Below, in pieces: positions 9,201 to 18,297 of a DNA stretch of 37,956 nt (position 1 is its first letter; every line of letters begins with the position of its first letter). The notes under the pieces were generated by a model, which worked only from the letters and a program-made list of their open reading frames with translations, was not told the DNA's origin and searched no databases. The position numbers and the translations under genes were made by a program. This stretch comes from Coriobacteriales bacterium (GTDB lineage: Bacteria > Actinomycetota > Coriobacteriia > Coriobacteriales > UBA8131): contig JAITDU010000041.1 of assembly GCA_031282405.1 (NCBI GenBank), positions 1 through 37,956 on the forward strand. Direction: 5' to 3'.

Positions 9201-10161
9201 TCCCCTCGGCCAACAGATCCAGATGATGAGCCACCGTGGCCGGCAGACTGCTCAGATCAGAGGTCATCTCCACCTTTCGACGCAGCCGCCGCACCGCCTC
9301 GGGACCAATGGTGAACTCTCTGATGGGCGCAAGTTCCAGCACGGCAACAGAACTGATGGTCTGTCCGGTAGCCGCCAGGATAATACGGATCGAATCGACT
9401 TCCTCTGCAAATATCTCGATGCGTACCGGATGGTTGCCGGTGGGGTCAAACACATCTAACAGGTCTCCTCGCAAAGAAAACCCGCCGGGGTTGACGACCT
9501 TGTCCTCGCGATTGTAGCCCATTTGTACTAATATATTAGCTAATTCGCTATAATCGCACGGCAATTGCTGTCCGGTGACGAATTTCAGCGGTAGAGCGGC
9601 GGCTTTGGCCGGTGAGGGCATCAGTCTGAGCAGGCTGCGTGCCGAGGCCACCACCACACGGGGTTCGCCCTTGACCAGGCTGCGAATCGCCCGTGTACGC
9701 ACACCGGCCTCGCGCGGATCAAGGCCCGTGGGTATCCAGGGCAGGTCGCGGCGCAGAGGCAGCTGCACTACCAACTCGTCCTGGTCATCGCTCCCATCGC
9801 CTATTCTGCCCTGCTCGTCTCCTGTCGCGCGCTGCCTATCTCCTGCCTTCCGTTGCTCGTCGCCTATGAAGTTTTTGACATCGTAGGCAAAGCGGGCGGC
9901 GGCCTCCTCGCCAGCCACACAGACCAAAAGCGGCCGTTTCATGCGGGCAAACAGCGCTGCGACCACGAGCGGCCGGGCCGAAAGCGGCACCGCCAAATTG
10001 GCGTCTGCACCGGCATCGAGACGTGCGGCAACGTCTGAGAGCGCCCCAGGGCTGAACAGGCGCTCAGAGATGCGCGCGAGGGCGCTGCGAGAAGCGCTGG
10101 TTTCATTGCTTCGTTTCTGAGCGCTTTTCTCACGCTTGCTTTTTCTGGCCGGTGATTGCAT
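6268..10161 (-). CDS. mfd: Mfd, transcription-repair coupling factor
   Basis: A 1297-aa SF2 translocase that removes RNA polymerase stalled at lesions and recruits UvrA. In order: UvrB-like N-terminal half; a CarD-like RNA-polymerase-interacting module (FKPGDYVVHATHGIALFKQI and following); Walker A GDVGFGKTEVALR near residue 735; DEEQRFG near residue 837; then the second RecA lobe, TRG motif region and D7. It is about 150 residues longer than usual. Extra sequence includes a charged Gly-Asp-Arg-Gln segment near residues 95-120 and an Ala/Gly/Thr/Val-rich insert between the translocase and D7 (about 6710-6860). The start at 10161 lacks a clear ribosome-binding site. It stands alone and converges with mop. 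Confidence 0.95.
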   Translation of the reverse strand: MQSPARKSKREKSAQKRSNETSASRSALARISERLFSPGALSDVAARLDAGADANLAVPLSARPLVVAALFARMKRPLLVCVAGEEAAARFAYDVKNFIGDEQRKAGDRQRATGDEQGRIGDGSDDQDELVVQLPLRRDLPWIPTGLDPREAGVRTRAIRSLVKGEPRVVVASARSLLRLMPSPAKAAALPLKFVTGQQLPCDYSELANILVQMGYNREDKVVNPGGFSLRGDLLDVFDPTGNHPVRIEIFAEEVDSIRIILAATGQTISSVAVLELAPIREFTIGPEAVRRLRRKVEMTSDLSSLPATVAHHLDLLAEGNLFDGVDRYLPYLYDDLGTVLTWMDSRTLVVLAEPRTLFDDAAVYFDALQQSATRQEAGTEGLFSEPGRLDFGSQQRLTLLSLLSSGTRLDGRLQTKHPDITGSNDRLIQKTRSLLSEGYLSFIAQADVRVRKELALDLSDAAIPFDLTLTPDAQTAHDADIDGGTMRKANRNKAGEKSSVSPAASCGLSRHYAHFVDWDLPAPLVFPQAKLALLTLSDKQGRNAAAHAAHAARLRSGHPNSSADVGANRSSLRTAADPTSYTFAFKPGDYVVHATHGIALFKQIVRREVDGVWRDYLHLEYARGDKLFSPVELIDKVSRYVGAQGTAPRLTRLNTADWSRAYGKARKAARKLAFDLVDLYARRSSARGFAFGPDTAEQRAMEQRFAYVETSDQLTAIDDVKADMRSPRPMDRLICGDVGFGKTEVALRAAFKAVQDGKQVLALTPTTILAQQHYTTFAERFEPFAVRVEVLSRFKTAAQQRRILEAVANGNVDVLIGTHRLLSADVNPKDLGLIIIDEEQRFGVQHKEQLKNLREQLDVLALSATPIPRTLQMALSGVRDMSLINTPPPARSPIKVHVGEWDEDLVSAAIRRELARHGQVYYVSNRVKSIDEAVRRVQYVAPEARIAVAHGQMSEQQLERVMERFAANEVDVLVATTIIESGLDNPHTNTLIIEDSQRLGLAQLYQLKGRVGRSHEKAYAYFLFPSAHRLTEEAVERLTAIEEYQELGSGIRVAMRDLELRGAGSLLGAEQHGNLTAVGFDLFASMLAEAVEAARYGEVADLAGEKNTTAAVSGTAGVLGSTAGVTGAAGTVGTAAAGSGENALSPANADVRIDVPVHAYLPEEYLPAVDERVLYYRRIAAAGSLQRLDDIAERLEQTYGGLPAPSVNLLDRARAKVLAAALGISSIALTQGKLDIRGLALTSEQVANLKSHGATYLVKSQKLLFPVQSDVPPLPVLLGLLEQLLQPLLDTPLQSE

Positions 10162-10205
10162 AGACGTTATTGTATTGCTTTACAGCCGCACTGAGGGGAG
10201 TAGAC

Positions 10206-10243
10206 GGGGGACGGTTCTGCAGTAGACCCAAGAACCGTCCCCC
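10206..10243. repeat. Perfect inverted repeat upstream of mfd
   Basis: 13-bp arms GGGGGACGGTTCT (10206-10218) and AGAACCGTCCCCC (10231-10243) with a 12-base loop, flanked by a second matching pair TAGACGGG / CCCGTCTA. It lies about 45 bases upstream of the mfd start. It resembles a REP-like hairpin or operator; no T-run follows. Confidence 0.55.
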
Positions 10244-10311
10244 CTCTCCCGTCTAGTTCGGTGTAACCTGTAACCGAAGAAAAAATAAATTACAGAAAAC
10301 AAAAAAATGTC

Positions 10312-10340
10312 TTGCCAAGACAAAAATTAAACGTTACAAT
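10312..10340 (+). promoter_or_regulatory. Sigma-70-type promoter of a candidate small RNA
   Basis: TTGCCA (10312-10317), a 17-base spacer and TACAAT (10335-10340). No gene start follows within reach, but a terminator is found at 10520-10573. Confidence 0.5.
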
Positions 10341-10346
10341 GATTGA

Positions 10347-10573
10347 TGTAATAAAAGAGGATAGGATCAGGGTATCGAACACAAGCGAGGGGTTCGGGTA
10401 TCTTATAGACTGCAAGCTGAAAGACATAGAATGTCATACCGCGGGTTTTCTGGATGACGTCCCTGACTGATGGCCCCCCTCCATCATGACCGCTCTCCAG
10501 TATAACCCTCTCAGAGGAGGGGAGACTTTTGTAGACCACCCCCAAGACACGAAAGTCTCCCTTTCATTTTTTT
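10347..10573 (+). ncRNA. Candidate small RNA (about 225 nt), family unknown
   Basis: The 630-base gap between mfd and tilS has no convincing protein gene, but it holds a complete transcription unit by inspection: a near-consensus promoter at 10312-10340 and a strong intrinsic terminator at 10520-10573. Between them are local hairpins, for example TGATGG/CCATCA around 10469-10487 and CGAAC/GTTCG at 10376-10396. It shares 15 identical bases (10379-10393) with the structured region at the right end of the window (37783-37797). I cannot assign it to 6S, SRP or another known family. A MITE-like element is the alternative. Confidence 0.35.
10520..10573 (+). terminator. Rho-independent terminator of the candidate small RNA
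   Basis: Perfect 10-bp arms GGGAGACTTT (10520-10529) and AAAGTCTCCC (10552-10561) followed by TTTCATTTTTTT (10562-10573). Confidence 0.65.
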
Positions 10574-10793
10574 GTCCCATTTACCCTGTAGCTTACCCTG
10601 CATACCTCACGTAATATGAACATACCTGCCATGGTCGCCTCTGACTGTCCCAAACATCCCTTTATGCGCTGTTGATGCAGAGTGGCTAAAATAAGAGAGA
10701 GGCATCATCTTCGCGCTTCGTGCCCAGCACACCTTTTCGCCTTTTTGATGCTTAAGTATGGTGATAAGACCGTGATCGGATTGGTGCTCTCCT

Positions 10794-11840
10794 ATGAGTA
10801 AAATCATGAACACAAACGACCTCCGTGCCCGAGTGAAGCAAACTGTTGCCACTCAGCGACTGCTGGAGCAGGCTGCGATTGTCGTATTGATGGTGAGTGG
10901 CGGATCGGACTCTGTGGCACTGGCGCGTCTTATGCCCACACTGTATCCTGCAAACCACTTCGAGGTTTTACATGTCAACCACCAACTGCGTGCCGACGCC
11001 GCAGACGCTGACGAGTCGTTTGTTCAGAAACTCTGCGCAGAGTTAGACCTGCCTTGCACAATTGAGCGTATCAATGTTGCCGCCCTGGCCAAAAAGCGCG
11101 GCGAGAGCTTAGAGCAGGCCGGCCGTGCGGCGCGCTATGAACGGGCGGAGGCTCTGTTGGACGAACTGTGCCTCGCTAAAGGAATGTTGCCACAGCAGGG
11201 GCGCATCGCTACCGCCCACACGATGGACGACCGAGCCGAAACCTACCTGATGCGCGTCATAGTAGGCGGTGGAAGCGGCTCTTTGGCTTCTATCCCCTAC
11301 CAGCGTGGACGGATAATCAGACCACTTCTGGACTGCCGCAAACAGGTGTTAGCGGATTGGCTGCGCGAGAACTTCGGAGCGTCTGCTTGGCGAGAAGATG
11401 CCAGCAACGCCGACACCGCCCAGGCTCGAGCGTTCGTGCGCCACGATCTTCTTCCCCTTTTAGCCGGCCGCAACCCCACTATCGTGGAGACACTGGCAAG
11501 AAGCGCCGATGTCCTCACAGTCGAAAGCGCGTACCTTACGGCTGCTGCCGAGGAGCTTCTTCCTTTGACGAGTGCCTCGTTCAATGCTCCGCTGGCGCTG
11601 CTGCGCCGCGCCATATATCTGGCTGCAGATGCGGCCTTCAAAGAATTGGCACCTGGCGCGCGTATCACGTTTGAGCACATCGACCTGATAGCCGCCAAGG
11701 GAGCCAAGCCGGGGTTTGCCTGTCACCTGCCGGGCGGCATTGAAGTGCGCAACAGCAAAGGAGAACTGCGCTTCTTTGCTGCCAAGCCTCCCCAACATGA
11801 TCCACGGACAAATTCCGAACATACAAAAACCTGTAACTAA
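10794..11840 (+). CDS. tilS: TilS, tRNA(Ile)-lysidine synthase
   Basis: A 348-aa PP-loop ATPase that modifies C34 of tRNA-Ile(CAU) to lysidine so that it reads AUA. The PP-loop is VSGGSDSVALARL (residues 34-46), followed by FEVLHVNHQLRADAADADE, ATAHTMDDRAETYLMRVIVG and GASAWREDASNADTAQARAFVRHDLLP, all hallmark TilS segments. The length fits actinobacterial TilS with a short C-terminal domain. It heads the same-direction series tilS, hpt, ftsH, folE, folP, folK typical of actinobacteria, although 320 bases separate it from hpt. The start has a weak ribosome-binding site; the internal ATG at 10806 is an alternative. Confidence 0.93.
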   Translation: MSKIMNTNDLRARVKQTVATQRLLEQAAIVVLMVSGGSDSVALARLMPTLYPANHFEVLHVNHQLRADAADADESFVQKLCAELDLPCTIERINVAALAKKRGESLEQAGRAARYERAEALLDELCLAKGMLPQQGRIATAHTMDDRAETYLMRVIVGGGSGSLASIPYQRGRIIRPLLDCRKQVLADWLRENFGASAWREDASNADTAQARAFVRHDLLPLLAGRNPTIVETLARSADVLTVESAYLTAAAEELLPLTSASFNAPLALLRRAIYLAADAAFKELAPGARITFEHIDLIAAKGAKPGFACHLPGGIEVRNSKGELRFFAAKPPQHDPRTNSEHTKTCN

Positions 11841-12161
11841 AACCTGTAACTGACACCAGGTGCCGTGGCCGGACATTCTCGCAAGGTCAAATCCACCGTT
11901 GCGCAACAACACGCGCGCGCCCGTGCAAAAATCAATAGAATAAGGTAGGATTCTCGGTTGTGAGCTTCTCGCAGAAAGCCCATCGTTGTTATCATTGCGA
12001 AACGCGCCTGCGAGAGGCATCCTTTTGCAAGAGGCATCCTCCTGTGAGAGATTCGTTTGCGAGCTTCTCGCAAACGGTCCATAGCAACCCCCGCACTACC
12101 CCCGCACTACCCCCGCACTACCCGTAACGACCGCAGACACGGCAAGGAGCAGACCTGAATA
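11841..12161. other. Intergenic region with hairpin and tandem repeat
   Basis: Between tilS and hpt I see no gene. It has a perfect stem-loop at 12055-12075 (GTTTGCGAG-CTT-CTCGCAAAC), a related half site GAGCTTCTCGCA near 11965, repeated AGAGGCATCC blocks near 12014 and 12031, and three tandem copies of an 11-base unit CCCCCGCACTA at 12088-12120 just ahead of hpt. It may be a regulatory leader or operator array. Confidence 0.5.
12088..12120. repeat. Three tandem 11-bp repeats
   Basis: CCCCCGCACTA occurs three times head to tail with no mismatch, followed by a partial fourth (CCCG). It lies about 40 bases upstream of the hpt start. Confidence 0.9.
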
Positions 12162-12728
12162 ATGCAGTTGGAACACATGAGGCACGAATCACTACCTGCC
12201 GACATCACCAAGGTCTTATTCAGCGAACAGCAGATCAAAGAAGCTGTACAAAGGATCGGCAGCCAGATCACTCGGGATTACTCCGGCCAAAAACTGCTGC
12301 TGATAACCGTCCTTAAGGGCGCTTTTATTTTCATGGCCGATCTCGTGCGAGCCATTGAGGGTCATGTCGAGATCGACTTTATGGCGGTGTCCAGCTACGG
12401 TGCCGAGGCTAAAAGCTCGGGTATTGTGCGCATCATCAAAGACCTCAACACGAGCGTAGAAGGACGGCACGTATTAATAGTCGAGGATATTTTGGACAGC
12501 GGCCTGACTTTGAAATACCTTATTAAGAACTTAAAGTCACGCGGCCCGCTGTCGATCGAGGTGGCCACCCTGCTGTTCAAAGAAGGCAAGCAGCAAACGA
12601 ATGTTCAGTGCCGTTATATCGGCTTGACCTGCCCGGACGAATTCGTGGTGGGCTATGGTCTGGATTATGCAGAGGCGTACCGCAATCTGCCCTACATAGG
12701 CGTCTTGGCCCCGTCGGCATGCGTCTAG
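12162..12728 (+). CDS. hpt: Hpt, hypoxanthine phosphoribosyltransferase
   Basis: A 188-aa purine salvage enzyme converting hypoxanthine (and guanine) with PRPP to IMP (GMP). The PRPP-binding loop is VLIVEDILDSGLTL (residues 104-117). LLLITVLKGAFIFMADLVRA and VVGYGLDYAEAYRNLPYIGVL are the other family signatures. Length is normal. AGGAG lies 13 bases upstream of the ATG at 12162 and suits the internal ATG at 12177 less well. It precedes ftsH by 44 bases in the same direction, a conserved arrangement in both actinobacteria and Firmicutes. Confidence 0.95.
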   Translation: MQLEHMRHESLPADITKVLFSEQQIKEAVQRIGSQITRDYSGQKLLLITVLKGAFIFMADLVRAIEGHVEIDFMAVSSYGAEAKSSGIVRIIKDLNTSVEGRHVLIVEDILDSGLTLKYLIKNLKSRGPLSIEVATLLFKEGKQQTNVQCRYIGLTCPDEFVVGYGLDYAEAYRNLPYIGVLAPSACV

Positions 12729-12772
12729 GGCGTTATAAAAGACCGTAACGGAGAGTAGAGGACAAGTGGTTC

Positions 12773-15376
12773 GTGAAGAATACTAAGACCCGTACCTGGA
12801 TAATATATGGAATATTGCTGCTGATGCTGTTGTTCTTCCTTGGCTCAATGATATCGAATTCTACCCAGGGACAAAAGCCGGACAGTTTGACCACATCGCA
12901 GTTCACCGAGGCAGTGGAGAACTATAAGGTAACCGAGGCTAACTATAATGCGGTCAATGGCTCACTAACCGGCTACTACAAGCCCGGCGTTAACGAAGGA
13001 AACAACGACCTGCTGCCGTTCATAACGACTTATGTAGGCGAGGACTCCCTCAATACACTGATGGCCTCGCACCCCGAGATCAATTACAACGTCAGCGTCC
13101 AAGATCCCAACTTCTGGATGACGCTTTTGGGATACGGACTACCTCTACTGGGCATCGGTGTACTCATTTGGATAGTGTTTACACAGTTCAACCAGGCCAA
13201 TAACCGGCAGATGAATTTTGGCAAGAACAAAACAAAAAAGGCTATCGAAGAGCGACCGAAGACCAAGTTCAGCGATGTCGCGGGTATCGATGAGGCCGTA
13301 GAGGAACTACAGGAAATCAAGGAATTCTTGTCCAACCCCAAGCGCTTTTCCGAGTTAGGAGCCAAAATTCCTCGGGGTGTCCTGTTGGTCGGAGCACCAG
13401 GAACCGGCAAGACCCTTCTGGCGCGGGCCGTAGCAGGCGAAGCGGGTGTACCGTTCTTTTCCATCTCTGGATCAGACTTTGTCGAGATGTTTGTCGGCGT
13501 GGGTGCCTCGCGGGTGCGCGACCTGTTCGAGAAAGCCAAAGAAGCAGCTCCCTCGATTATCTTTATCGACGAAATCGATGCCGTTGGGCGTCAGCGCGGC
13601 GCTGGCCTGGGCGGCGGCCATGATGAGCGAGAACAAACCTTAAATCAGCTCTTGGTGGAGATGGACGGGTTTGAAGAGAATGCCTCGGTCATCCTCATCG
13701 CCGCGACCAATCGCGTAGACATCCTCGACCCGGCACTGCTCAGGCCCGGTCGCTTTGACCGTCAGATAGTAGTGGACCGCCCCGACCTCAAGGGCAGAGA
13801 GCAGATACTCAAGGTGCATTCGGCCGGCAAACCGCTGGCCCATAGCGTTGATCTGGAAGCGGTGGCCAAGCTCACGCCGGGCTTTACCGGAGCGGATTTG
13901 GCCAACATGATGAACGAGGCCGCTATTCTCACCGCCCGCAAGAATAAGAAACTGATTACGATGACCGAACTCAACGAGGCCATGGAGCGCGAGATCGCCG
14001 GACCGGAACGCAAAGGACGGATCATCACCAACGCCGAAAAACGCACGATTGCCTATCATGAGAGTGGCCACGCGCTGGTCGGGCATATTCTGGAAAACTC
14101 CGACCCCGTGCACAAAATATCGATCATCAGTCGTGGGCAGGCGCTGGGCTACACACTGTCGCTACCGGGCGAGGATCGCTTCTTGAATACCCGCGAAGAA
14201 ATGTACGATGATCTGGCCGTGTTCTTGGGAGGCCGTGTAGCCGAGGAGATATTCTGCCATGACATTACGACCGGAGCTTCCAATGACCTTGAACGCGCCA
14301 CAAAGATGGCCCGACAGATGGTTACCCGCTATGGTATGACTGAGGAACTGGGCTCTCAGGTTTACGGCGAGGCCAACCATGAGGTGTTCTTAGGACGCGA
14401 TTACGGAGCGACACCGGACTATTCTGACGAGACCGCGCGTCGCATCGACGAGGAAGTTGCCAAAATTATGCGCAAGGCGCATGACCGCGCCCACGATGTG
14501 CTTAACAGTCGTAAAGAGCAGATGGAACTCATGGTCCAGGTGCTGTTGGAGCGCGAGACCGTGGATGGCGAGGCTTTGGCGGCGCTGTTGGAGAACAGGT
14601 GGGATGACTACCTGGAACACGAAGACGAGATCCTGGCACGCAGGGCCGAGGAATTGCGTAAGCAAGAAGAAGACGATGAGAAGCGGCGAGCCGAGGAACA
14701 AAAGCAAGCTATGGCTGCGGGTGCCCCGGCACAGCCTGGTCTGCCTGGAGCGACCCCTGCGGCAGACGGACGCTTTACTTTGGAAGATGTCTTTGCCGGC
14801 AGGGTGCGTCTTGACGATTTGCTCGGCAAGGCGGGGCAGAGCGGCCCGGGTGGACAAAATGATCAGAGTGGCCAGAGTGGTCAGGGTGGACAAAGTGACC
14901 AGAGTGGTCAGCCTGATCAAACCAGAGAAGACATACAGGCCGTGCACCCCGCATACCCGACGCCATCGGCGCAGGATATACCGGTGGTTGTGCCTGAGCC
15001 TGAGCCCGACACGCCGGCATCTACGCCCGTTGCATCGGATGAACAGTCGCTACCCGAGCCCGTGGGTGTACCCGTGGTTGTGCCTGAGCCTGAGCCCGAC
15101 ACGCCCACCGAACAACCCGTGTCTGTGCCTGAACCTTCTACCCCAGACGCAAGCCCAAAAAAGGCTACCGGGTCAAAATCCACGACAACTCAATCACGCT
15201 CCACCACGTCAAAATCGACTACATCAAAAACGGCCAAACCGCGCACTACAGCGACAAAGCCGCGCAGCACAACGACCAAATCACGCGCCACGACGACAAA
15301 GCCGCGCGCCACGACGACAAAGCCGCGCTCTACCAAGCCAAAAGACCAGAAGGACAATGAGTCCACGGATGATTGA
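12773..15376 (+). CDS. ftsH: FtsH, ATP-dependent membrane zinc metalloprotease
   Basis: An 867-aa AAA protease starting at GTG 12773. Order: TM1 (about 8-28), extracytoplasmic domain, TM2 (about 115-140), AAA domain with Walker A GAPGTGKT (about 207-214), Walker [11 protein letters not shown] and the second region [19 protein letters not shown], then the protease site HESGH at 429-433. It degrades misassembled membrane proteins and short-lived regulators. About 220 residues follow the usual end: a Gly/Ser/Gln-rich stretch, two copies of [11 protein letters not shown], and a Ser/Thr/Lys/Arg-rich tail with tandem TTTKPRA units. This basic cytoplasmic tail is unlike standard FtsH. The stop overlaps folE. 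Confidence 0.95.
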   Translation: MKNTKTRTWIIYGILLLMLLFFLGSMISNSTQGQKPDSLTTSQFTEAVENYKVTEANYNAVNGSLTGYYKPGVNEGNNDLLPFITTYVGEDSLNTLMASHPEINYNVSVQDPNFWMTLLGYGLPLLGIGVLIWIVFTQFNQANNRQMNFGKNKTKKAIEERPKTKFSDVAGIDEAVEELQEIKEFLSNPKRFSELGAKIPRGVLLVGAPGTGKTLLARAVAGEAGVPFFSISGSDFVEMFVGVGASRVRDLFEKAKEAAPSIIFIDEIDAVGRQRGAGLGGGHDEREQTLNQLLVEMDGFEENASVILIAATNRVDILDPALLRPGRFDRQIVVDRPDLKGREQILKVHSAGKPLAHSVDLEAVAKLTPGFTGADLANMMNEAAILTARKNKKLITMTELNEAMEREIAGPERKGRIITNAEKRTIAYHESGHALVGHILENSDPVHKISIISRGQALGYTLSLPGEDRFLNTREEMYDDLAVFLGGRVAEEIFCHDITTGASNDLERATKMARQMVTRYGMTEELGSQVYGEANHEVFLGRDYGATPDYSDETARRIDEEVAKIMRKAHDRAHDVLNSRKEQMELMVQVLLERETVDGEALAALLENRWDDYLEHEDEILARRAEELRKQEEDDEKRRAEEQKQAMAAGAPAQPGLPGATPAADGRFTLEDVFAGRVRLDDLLGKAGQSGPGGQNDQSGQSGQGGQSDQSGQPDQTREDIQAVHPAYPTPSAQDIPVVVPEPEPDTPASTPVASDEQSLPEPVGVPVVVPEPEPDTPTEQPVSVPEPSTPDASPKKATGSKSTTTQSRSTTSKSTTSKTAKPRTTATKPRSTTTKSRATTTKPRATTTKPRSTKPKDQKDNESTDD

Positions 15377-15938
15377 TCACGCTAAGATCGCCGCTGGAGT
15401 CGCGCTCATCCTGGAGGGAATCGGTGAGGACCCCGATCGTGAAGGTCTGGTTCAGACTCCCCAGAGGGTTGCACGCATGTACACAGAGATACTTCAGGGT
15501 ATCGATCAGGATGCCTCAGAACTATTTGCAACTACCTTTGAAGAGGGCCATCGTGAGTTGGTTCTGGTCAGGGATATTCCCTTCTATTCGCTGTGCGAAC
15601 ATCATCTGGTACCTTTCTTCGGCATGGCGCATATTGCCTATCTCCCCGGCGAGAACGGCCGGATCTGCGGTTTATCCAAACTTGCCCGTTTGGTAGACAT
15701 CTTTGCCCGCAGACTACAGGTACAAGAGCGCTTGACCGGCCAAATTGCTAGTACATTAGTAGAAGAACTTAAGCCGGCAGGCGTCATCGTGGTAGTCGAA
15801 GCGGAGCATCTTTGTATGTCAATGCGTGGTGTCAAAAAACCCGGTGTCAAGACCGTGACCTCGGCGGTACGCGGCGCGTTCGAGGCATCGCAAAAGACCC
15901 GCTCTGAGGCTTTATCCCTGATCTTGGGCAAACTGTGA
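15369..15938 (+). CDS. folE: FolE, GTP cyclohydrolase I
   Basis: A 189-aa enzyme converting GTP to 7,8-dihydroneopterin triphosphate, the first step of folate synthesis. I set the start at ATG 15369, overlapping the end of ftsH by eight bases; the open frame upstream is only an ftsH shadow. Zinc ligands are visible in [11 protein letters not shown] (C76, H79) and EHLCMSMRG (C149). [18 protein letters not shown] and [20 protein letters not shown] are classic signatures. Length matches the Bacillus enzyme. Its GTGA stop/start overlap with folP shows translational coupling in an ftsH-folE-folP-folK operon. Confidence 0.95.
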   Translation: MIDHAKIAAGVALILEGIGEDPDREGLVQTPQRVARMYTEILQGIDQDASELFATTFEEGHRELVLVRDIPFYSLCEHHLVPFFGMAHIAYLPGENGRICGLSKLARLVDIFARRLQVQERLTGQIASTLVEELKPAGVIVVVEAEHLCMSMRGVKKPGVKTVTSAVRGAFEASQKTRSEALSLILGKL

Positions 15939-16804
15939 GAGCACAACCCCGCAACAACATCTGGCGTTGTAAAGACTTCGTATTCGACCAACCACTGCCT
16001 TTGATTATGGGTATCTTGAATGTTACCCCCGATTCATTCAGCGATGGTGGCGCTTATCTCGGTACAAGCCAAGCGCTCGCGCACGCCCAGGACATGTTGG
16101 ACGCGGGCGCGGACATCATTGATGTGGGGGGCGAATCCACACGCCCTGGATCTCAGGAAGTAGACGTGAGCGAGGAGTTAGCGCGGGTGCTGCCGGTTGT
16201 GCGCGACCTGGCCCGCAAAGGCGTGTGTGTCTCCATCGACTCCAGACACTTCCAAACAGTCGCCGCCTGCCTGCGCGAGGGCGCGAGTATCATCAACGAC
16301 ATTACTGGTTTTGCCGATCGCTCGATGCTTGAACTGGCTGCCTCCAGCAAGGTCGGCTGTGTGGTCATGCATATGCGTGGCAACCCAAAAACAATGCAGG
16401 AAGATCCCCACTATGATGATGTTGTTTCCGAGGTCAGCGCATTTTTGCTGGATCATGCCCATCGTTTGGAACAGGCGGGTGTAGAGCACGATCGGATATG
16501 CATCGATCCGGGGCCCGGCTTTGGTAAAAACTACGACCAAAACCTGGCTTTGCTCAAGGCTACGGATCACTTTGCCAATCTGGGCGATTCTTCTTATCCC
16601 CCTTATTTGCTCATGGCCGCCTGGTCCAAGAAGCGCTTTGTGGGCCAGATGACCGGGGTCGAGGAGGCTTCCGAGCGTATGGCCGGATCGGTTACCACAG
16701 CCCTGCTTGCCGCCGGTCAAGGTGCCGGCGTACTGCGAATACACGATGTAGCCCCCACAGTTGAGGCCTTGAAAGTCATGCAAGCCGCGGGTTATTTTGG
16801 CTGA
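15935..16804 (+). CDS. folP: FolP, dihydropteroate synthase
   Basis: A 289-aa TIM-barrel enzyme joining dihydropterin pyrophosphate and p-aminobenzoate to dihydropteroate, the sulfonamide target. The two signatures are [17 protein letters not shown] (about 23-39) and [15 protein letters not shown] (about 58-72); [13 protein letters not shown] and a C-terminal VLRIHDV segment are also present. The GTG start at 15935 overlaps the folE stop (GTGA). The next frame begins directly after its stop codon, so the folate genes are transcribed and largely translated together. Confidence 0.95.
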   Translation: MRAQPRNNIWRCKDFVFDQPLPLIMGILNVTPDSFSDGGAYLGTSQALAHAQDMLDAGADIIDVGGESTRPGSQEVDVSEELARVLPVVRDLARKGVCVSIDSRHFQTVAACLREGASIINDITGFADRSMLELAASSKVGCVVMHMRGNPKTMQEDPHYDDVVSEVSAFLLDHAHRLEQAGVEHDRICIDPGPGFGKNYDQNLALLKATDHFANLGDSSYPPYLLMAAWSKKRFVGQMTGVEEASERMAGSVTTALLAAGQGAGVLRIHDVAPTVEALKVMQAAGYFG

Positions 16805-18259
16805 TTGGCACACGGTGGGTATGGGCGAGAACAACCGCCGACGCTGGCGTCATCCTCGTACGGTAAGCGAGCGAGACTGACAGCTATGATTTCTGGCGAA
16901 AAAGACTCCAGGCCTTTGCCACAGGTAATCATCGCCTTGGGCTCAAACCTTGGCGACAGCGCCAGTATCATCCAACAGGCAGCAAAACGTATTGCTCGCA
17001 TACCCGACGTAAACCTGCGCTCCCTCAGCCGTACCTACCTCTCTGCGCCGGCCATCAATCCGGACCAGCCCGATTTCTACAATGCTGTACTGATAGTCCA
17101 GACCACGCTGGAGCCCGAGCAGTTGCTCAGTGCTCTACAAGCAATCGAGGTTGACTTTGGCCGCGATCGTTCCCATGAACCCGTGCGACAAGAGCCGCGC
17201 GACCAGGGCCAATCTGATCCTGACCATGTGGAGTCATTGGCCAAAGGCCCGCGTACCCTTGATTTGGACATCATCGACTTTGAAGGTTATGTTCTGGATA
17301 CCGCTACGCTTACCCTGCCGCACCCGGGTACTTTGACGCGTGATTTTGTTGTTACGCCGCTATTGGAGATAGCGCCCCACACGGTACTGGCCAACGGTCG
17401 GGTTATCAATCGCAACAACATCGACTGCGGCCACATCATTGCGGTGCTGGATGCTGAAGGTAAGGCCGTACCTCTTGTCGATGAAGAAATCCACGGCCAA
17501 GATCGTATGGTCACACCTGAGCATCAGAATACCGGTCGCGAAAAGCCAGGCGGCGGCACGGTATCACTCTGCGCCACTCCCATTGGCAATATCCGCGACA
17601 TCACACTGCGCGTCCTGGATACGCTTCGAGCGGCCGACGCGATATACTGCGAGGACACTCGGGTCACAAGAAAACTGCTCGCATACTATGACATTCACAC
17701 GCCGCTTTACCGCGCGGACGCACATAAACTACCGGCACTTCTCCCCCATCTGTTGGAGAAGTTAACAGCGGGTAACTGGCTGGCCTATGCTACCGACGCC
17801 GGCATGCCAACTATCAGCGACCCTGGGCAGTTGCTCGTCAAGGCAGCCCTGGATGCCGGGTTTACCGTCGAGGTCCTTCCGGGTGCCTCTGCTTTGACAA
17901 GTGCCCTCGCTGTCAGCGGCCTTAAGGCACACAACCACTACTTTGGCGGCTTTTTGCCCCGCAAGCCCGGAGCATGCACCAGGCGCCTTGTGGAGTTGTC
18001 CGCACTCGACGATACCATTCTTGTGTTTTTTGAGTCCGCGCACCGCACTGCCAAGACCCTGACACACCTCGCCGAGGTCATGCCTGAGCGTCCTGTGGTC
18101 ATGGCCCGCGAGCTTACAAAGCTCCACGAAGAGGTAGTGCGCGGCAGCGCTGCCTTTGTGGCCGACACAATTGCCGAGCGCATAGCCGCCGGAAAGCCAC
18201 TGCGTGGCGAGGTCGTCTTGCTGGTCGGCCCAGACGAGCGTAAGAAAGAATTGGCATAG
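16805..18259 (+). CDS. folK: FolK-RsmI fusion: HPPK and 16S rRNA C1402 2'-O-methyltransferase
   Basis: One uninterrupted 484-codon frame encodes two enzymes. Residues about 38-205 are 6-hydroxymethyl-dihydropterin pyrophosphokinase: QVIIALGSNLGD (40-51) and the signature GPRTLDLDIIDFEG (148-161), with an extra acidic/Gln-rich insert at 125-146. Residues about 250-484 are the tetrapyrrole-methylase-fold rRNA methyltransferase RsmI: SLCATPIGNIRDITLRVLDT (254-273), IYCEDTRVTRKLL (280-292), ATDAGMPTISDPGQLL and LPGASALTSALAVSGL. The linker (205-250) is hydrophilic and contains a Met (M235) that could be an internal start for free RsmI. Start TTG 16805 directly follows the folP stop; ATG 16886 is the alternative. 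The fusion is visible in sequence; coupling of the activities is inference. Confidence 0.9.
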   Translation: MAHGGYGREQPPTLASSSYGKRARLTAMISGEKDSRPLPQVIIALGSNLGDSASIIQQAAKRIARIPDVNLRSLSRTYLSAPAINPDQPDFYNAVLIVQTTLEPEQLLSALQAIEVDFGRDRSHEPVRQEPRDQGQSDPDHVESLAKGPRTLDLDIIDFEGYVLDTATLTLPHPGTLTRDFVVTPLLEIAPHTVLANGRVINRNNIDCGHIIAVLDAEGKAVPLVDEEIHGQDRMVTPEHQNTGREKPGGGTVSLCATPIGNIRDITLRVLDTLRAADAIYCEDTRVTRKLLAYYDIHTPLYRADAHKLPALLPHLLEKLTAGNWLAYATDAGMPTISDPGQLLVKAALDAGFTVEVLPGASALTSALAVSGLKAHNHYFGGFLPRKPGACTRRLVELSALDDTILVFFESAHRTAKTLTHLAEVMPERPVVMARELTKLHEEVVRGSAAFVADTIAERIAAGKPLRGEVVLLVGPDERKKELA

Positions 18260-18297
18260 CTTTGTCACTCTGGGCGGCAGAATAAATCAGCACTTGT

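Noticed and set aside
10327-10545. 72-codon minus-strand frame upstream of tilS
   Set aside because: No ribosome-binding site or family; it lies inside the candidate small RNA and spans its hairpins.
14457-15368. Long upstream extension of the folE frame
   Set aside because: It is the ftsH sequence read out of frame (Arg/Cys-rich); folE homology begins at 15369.
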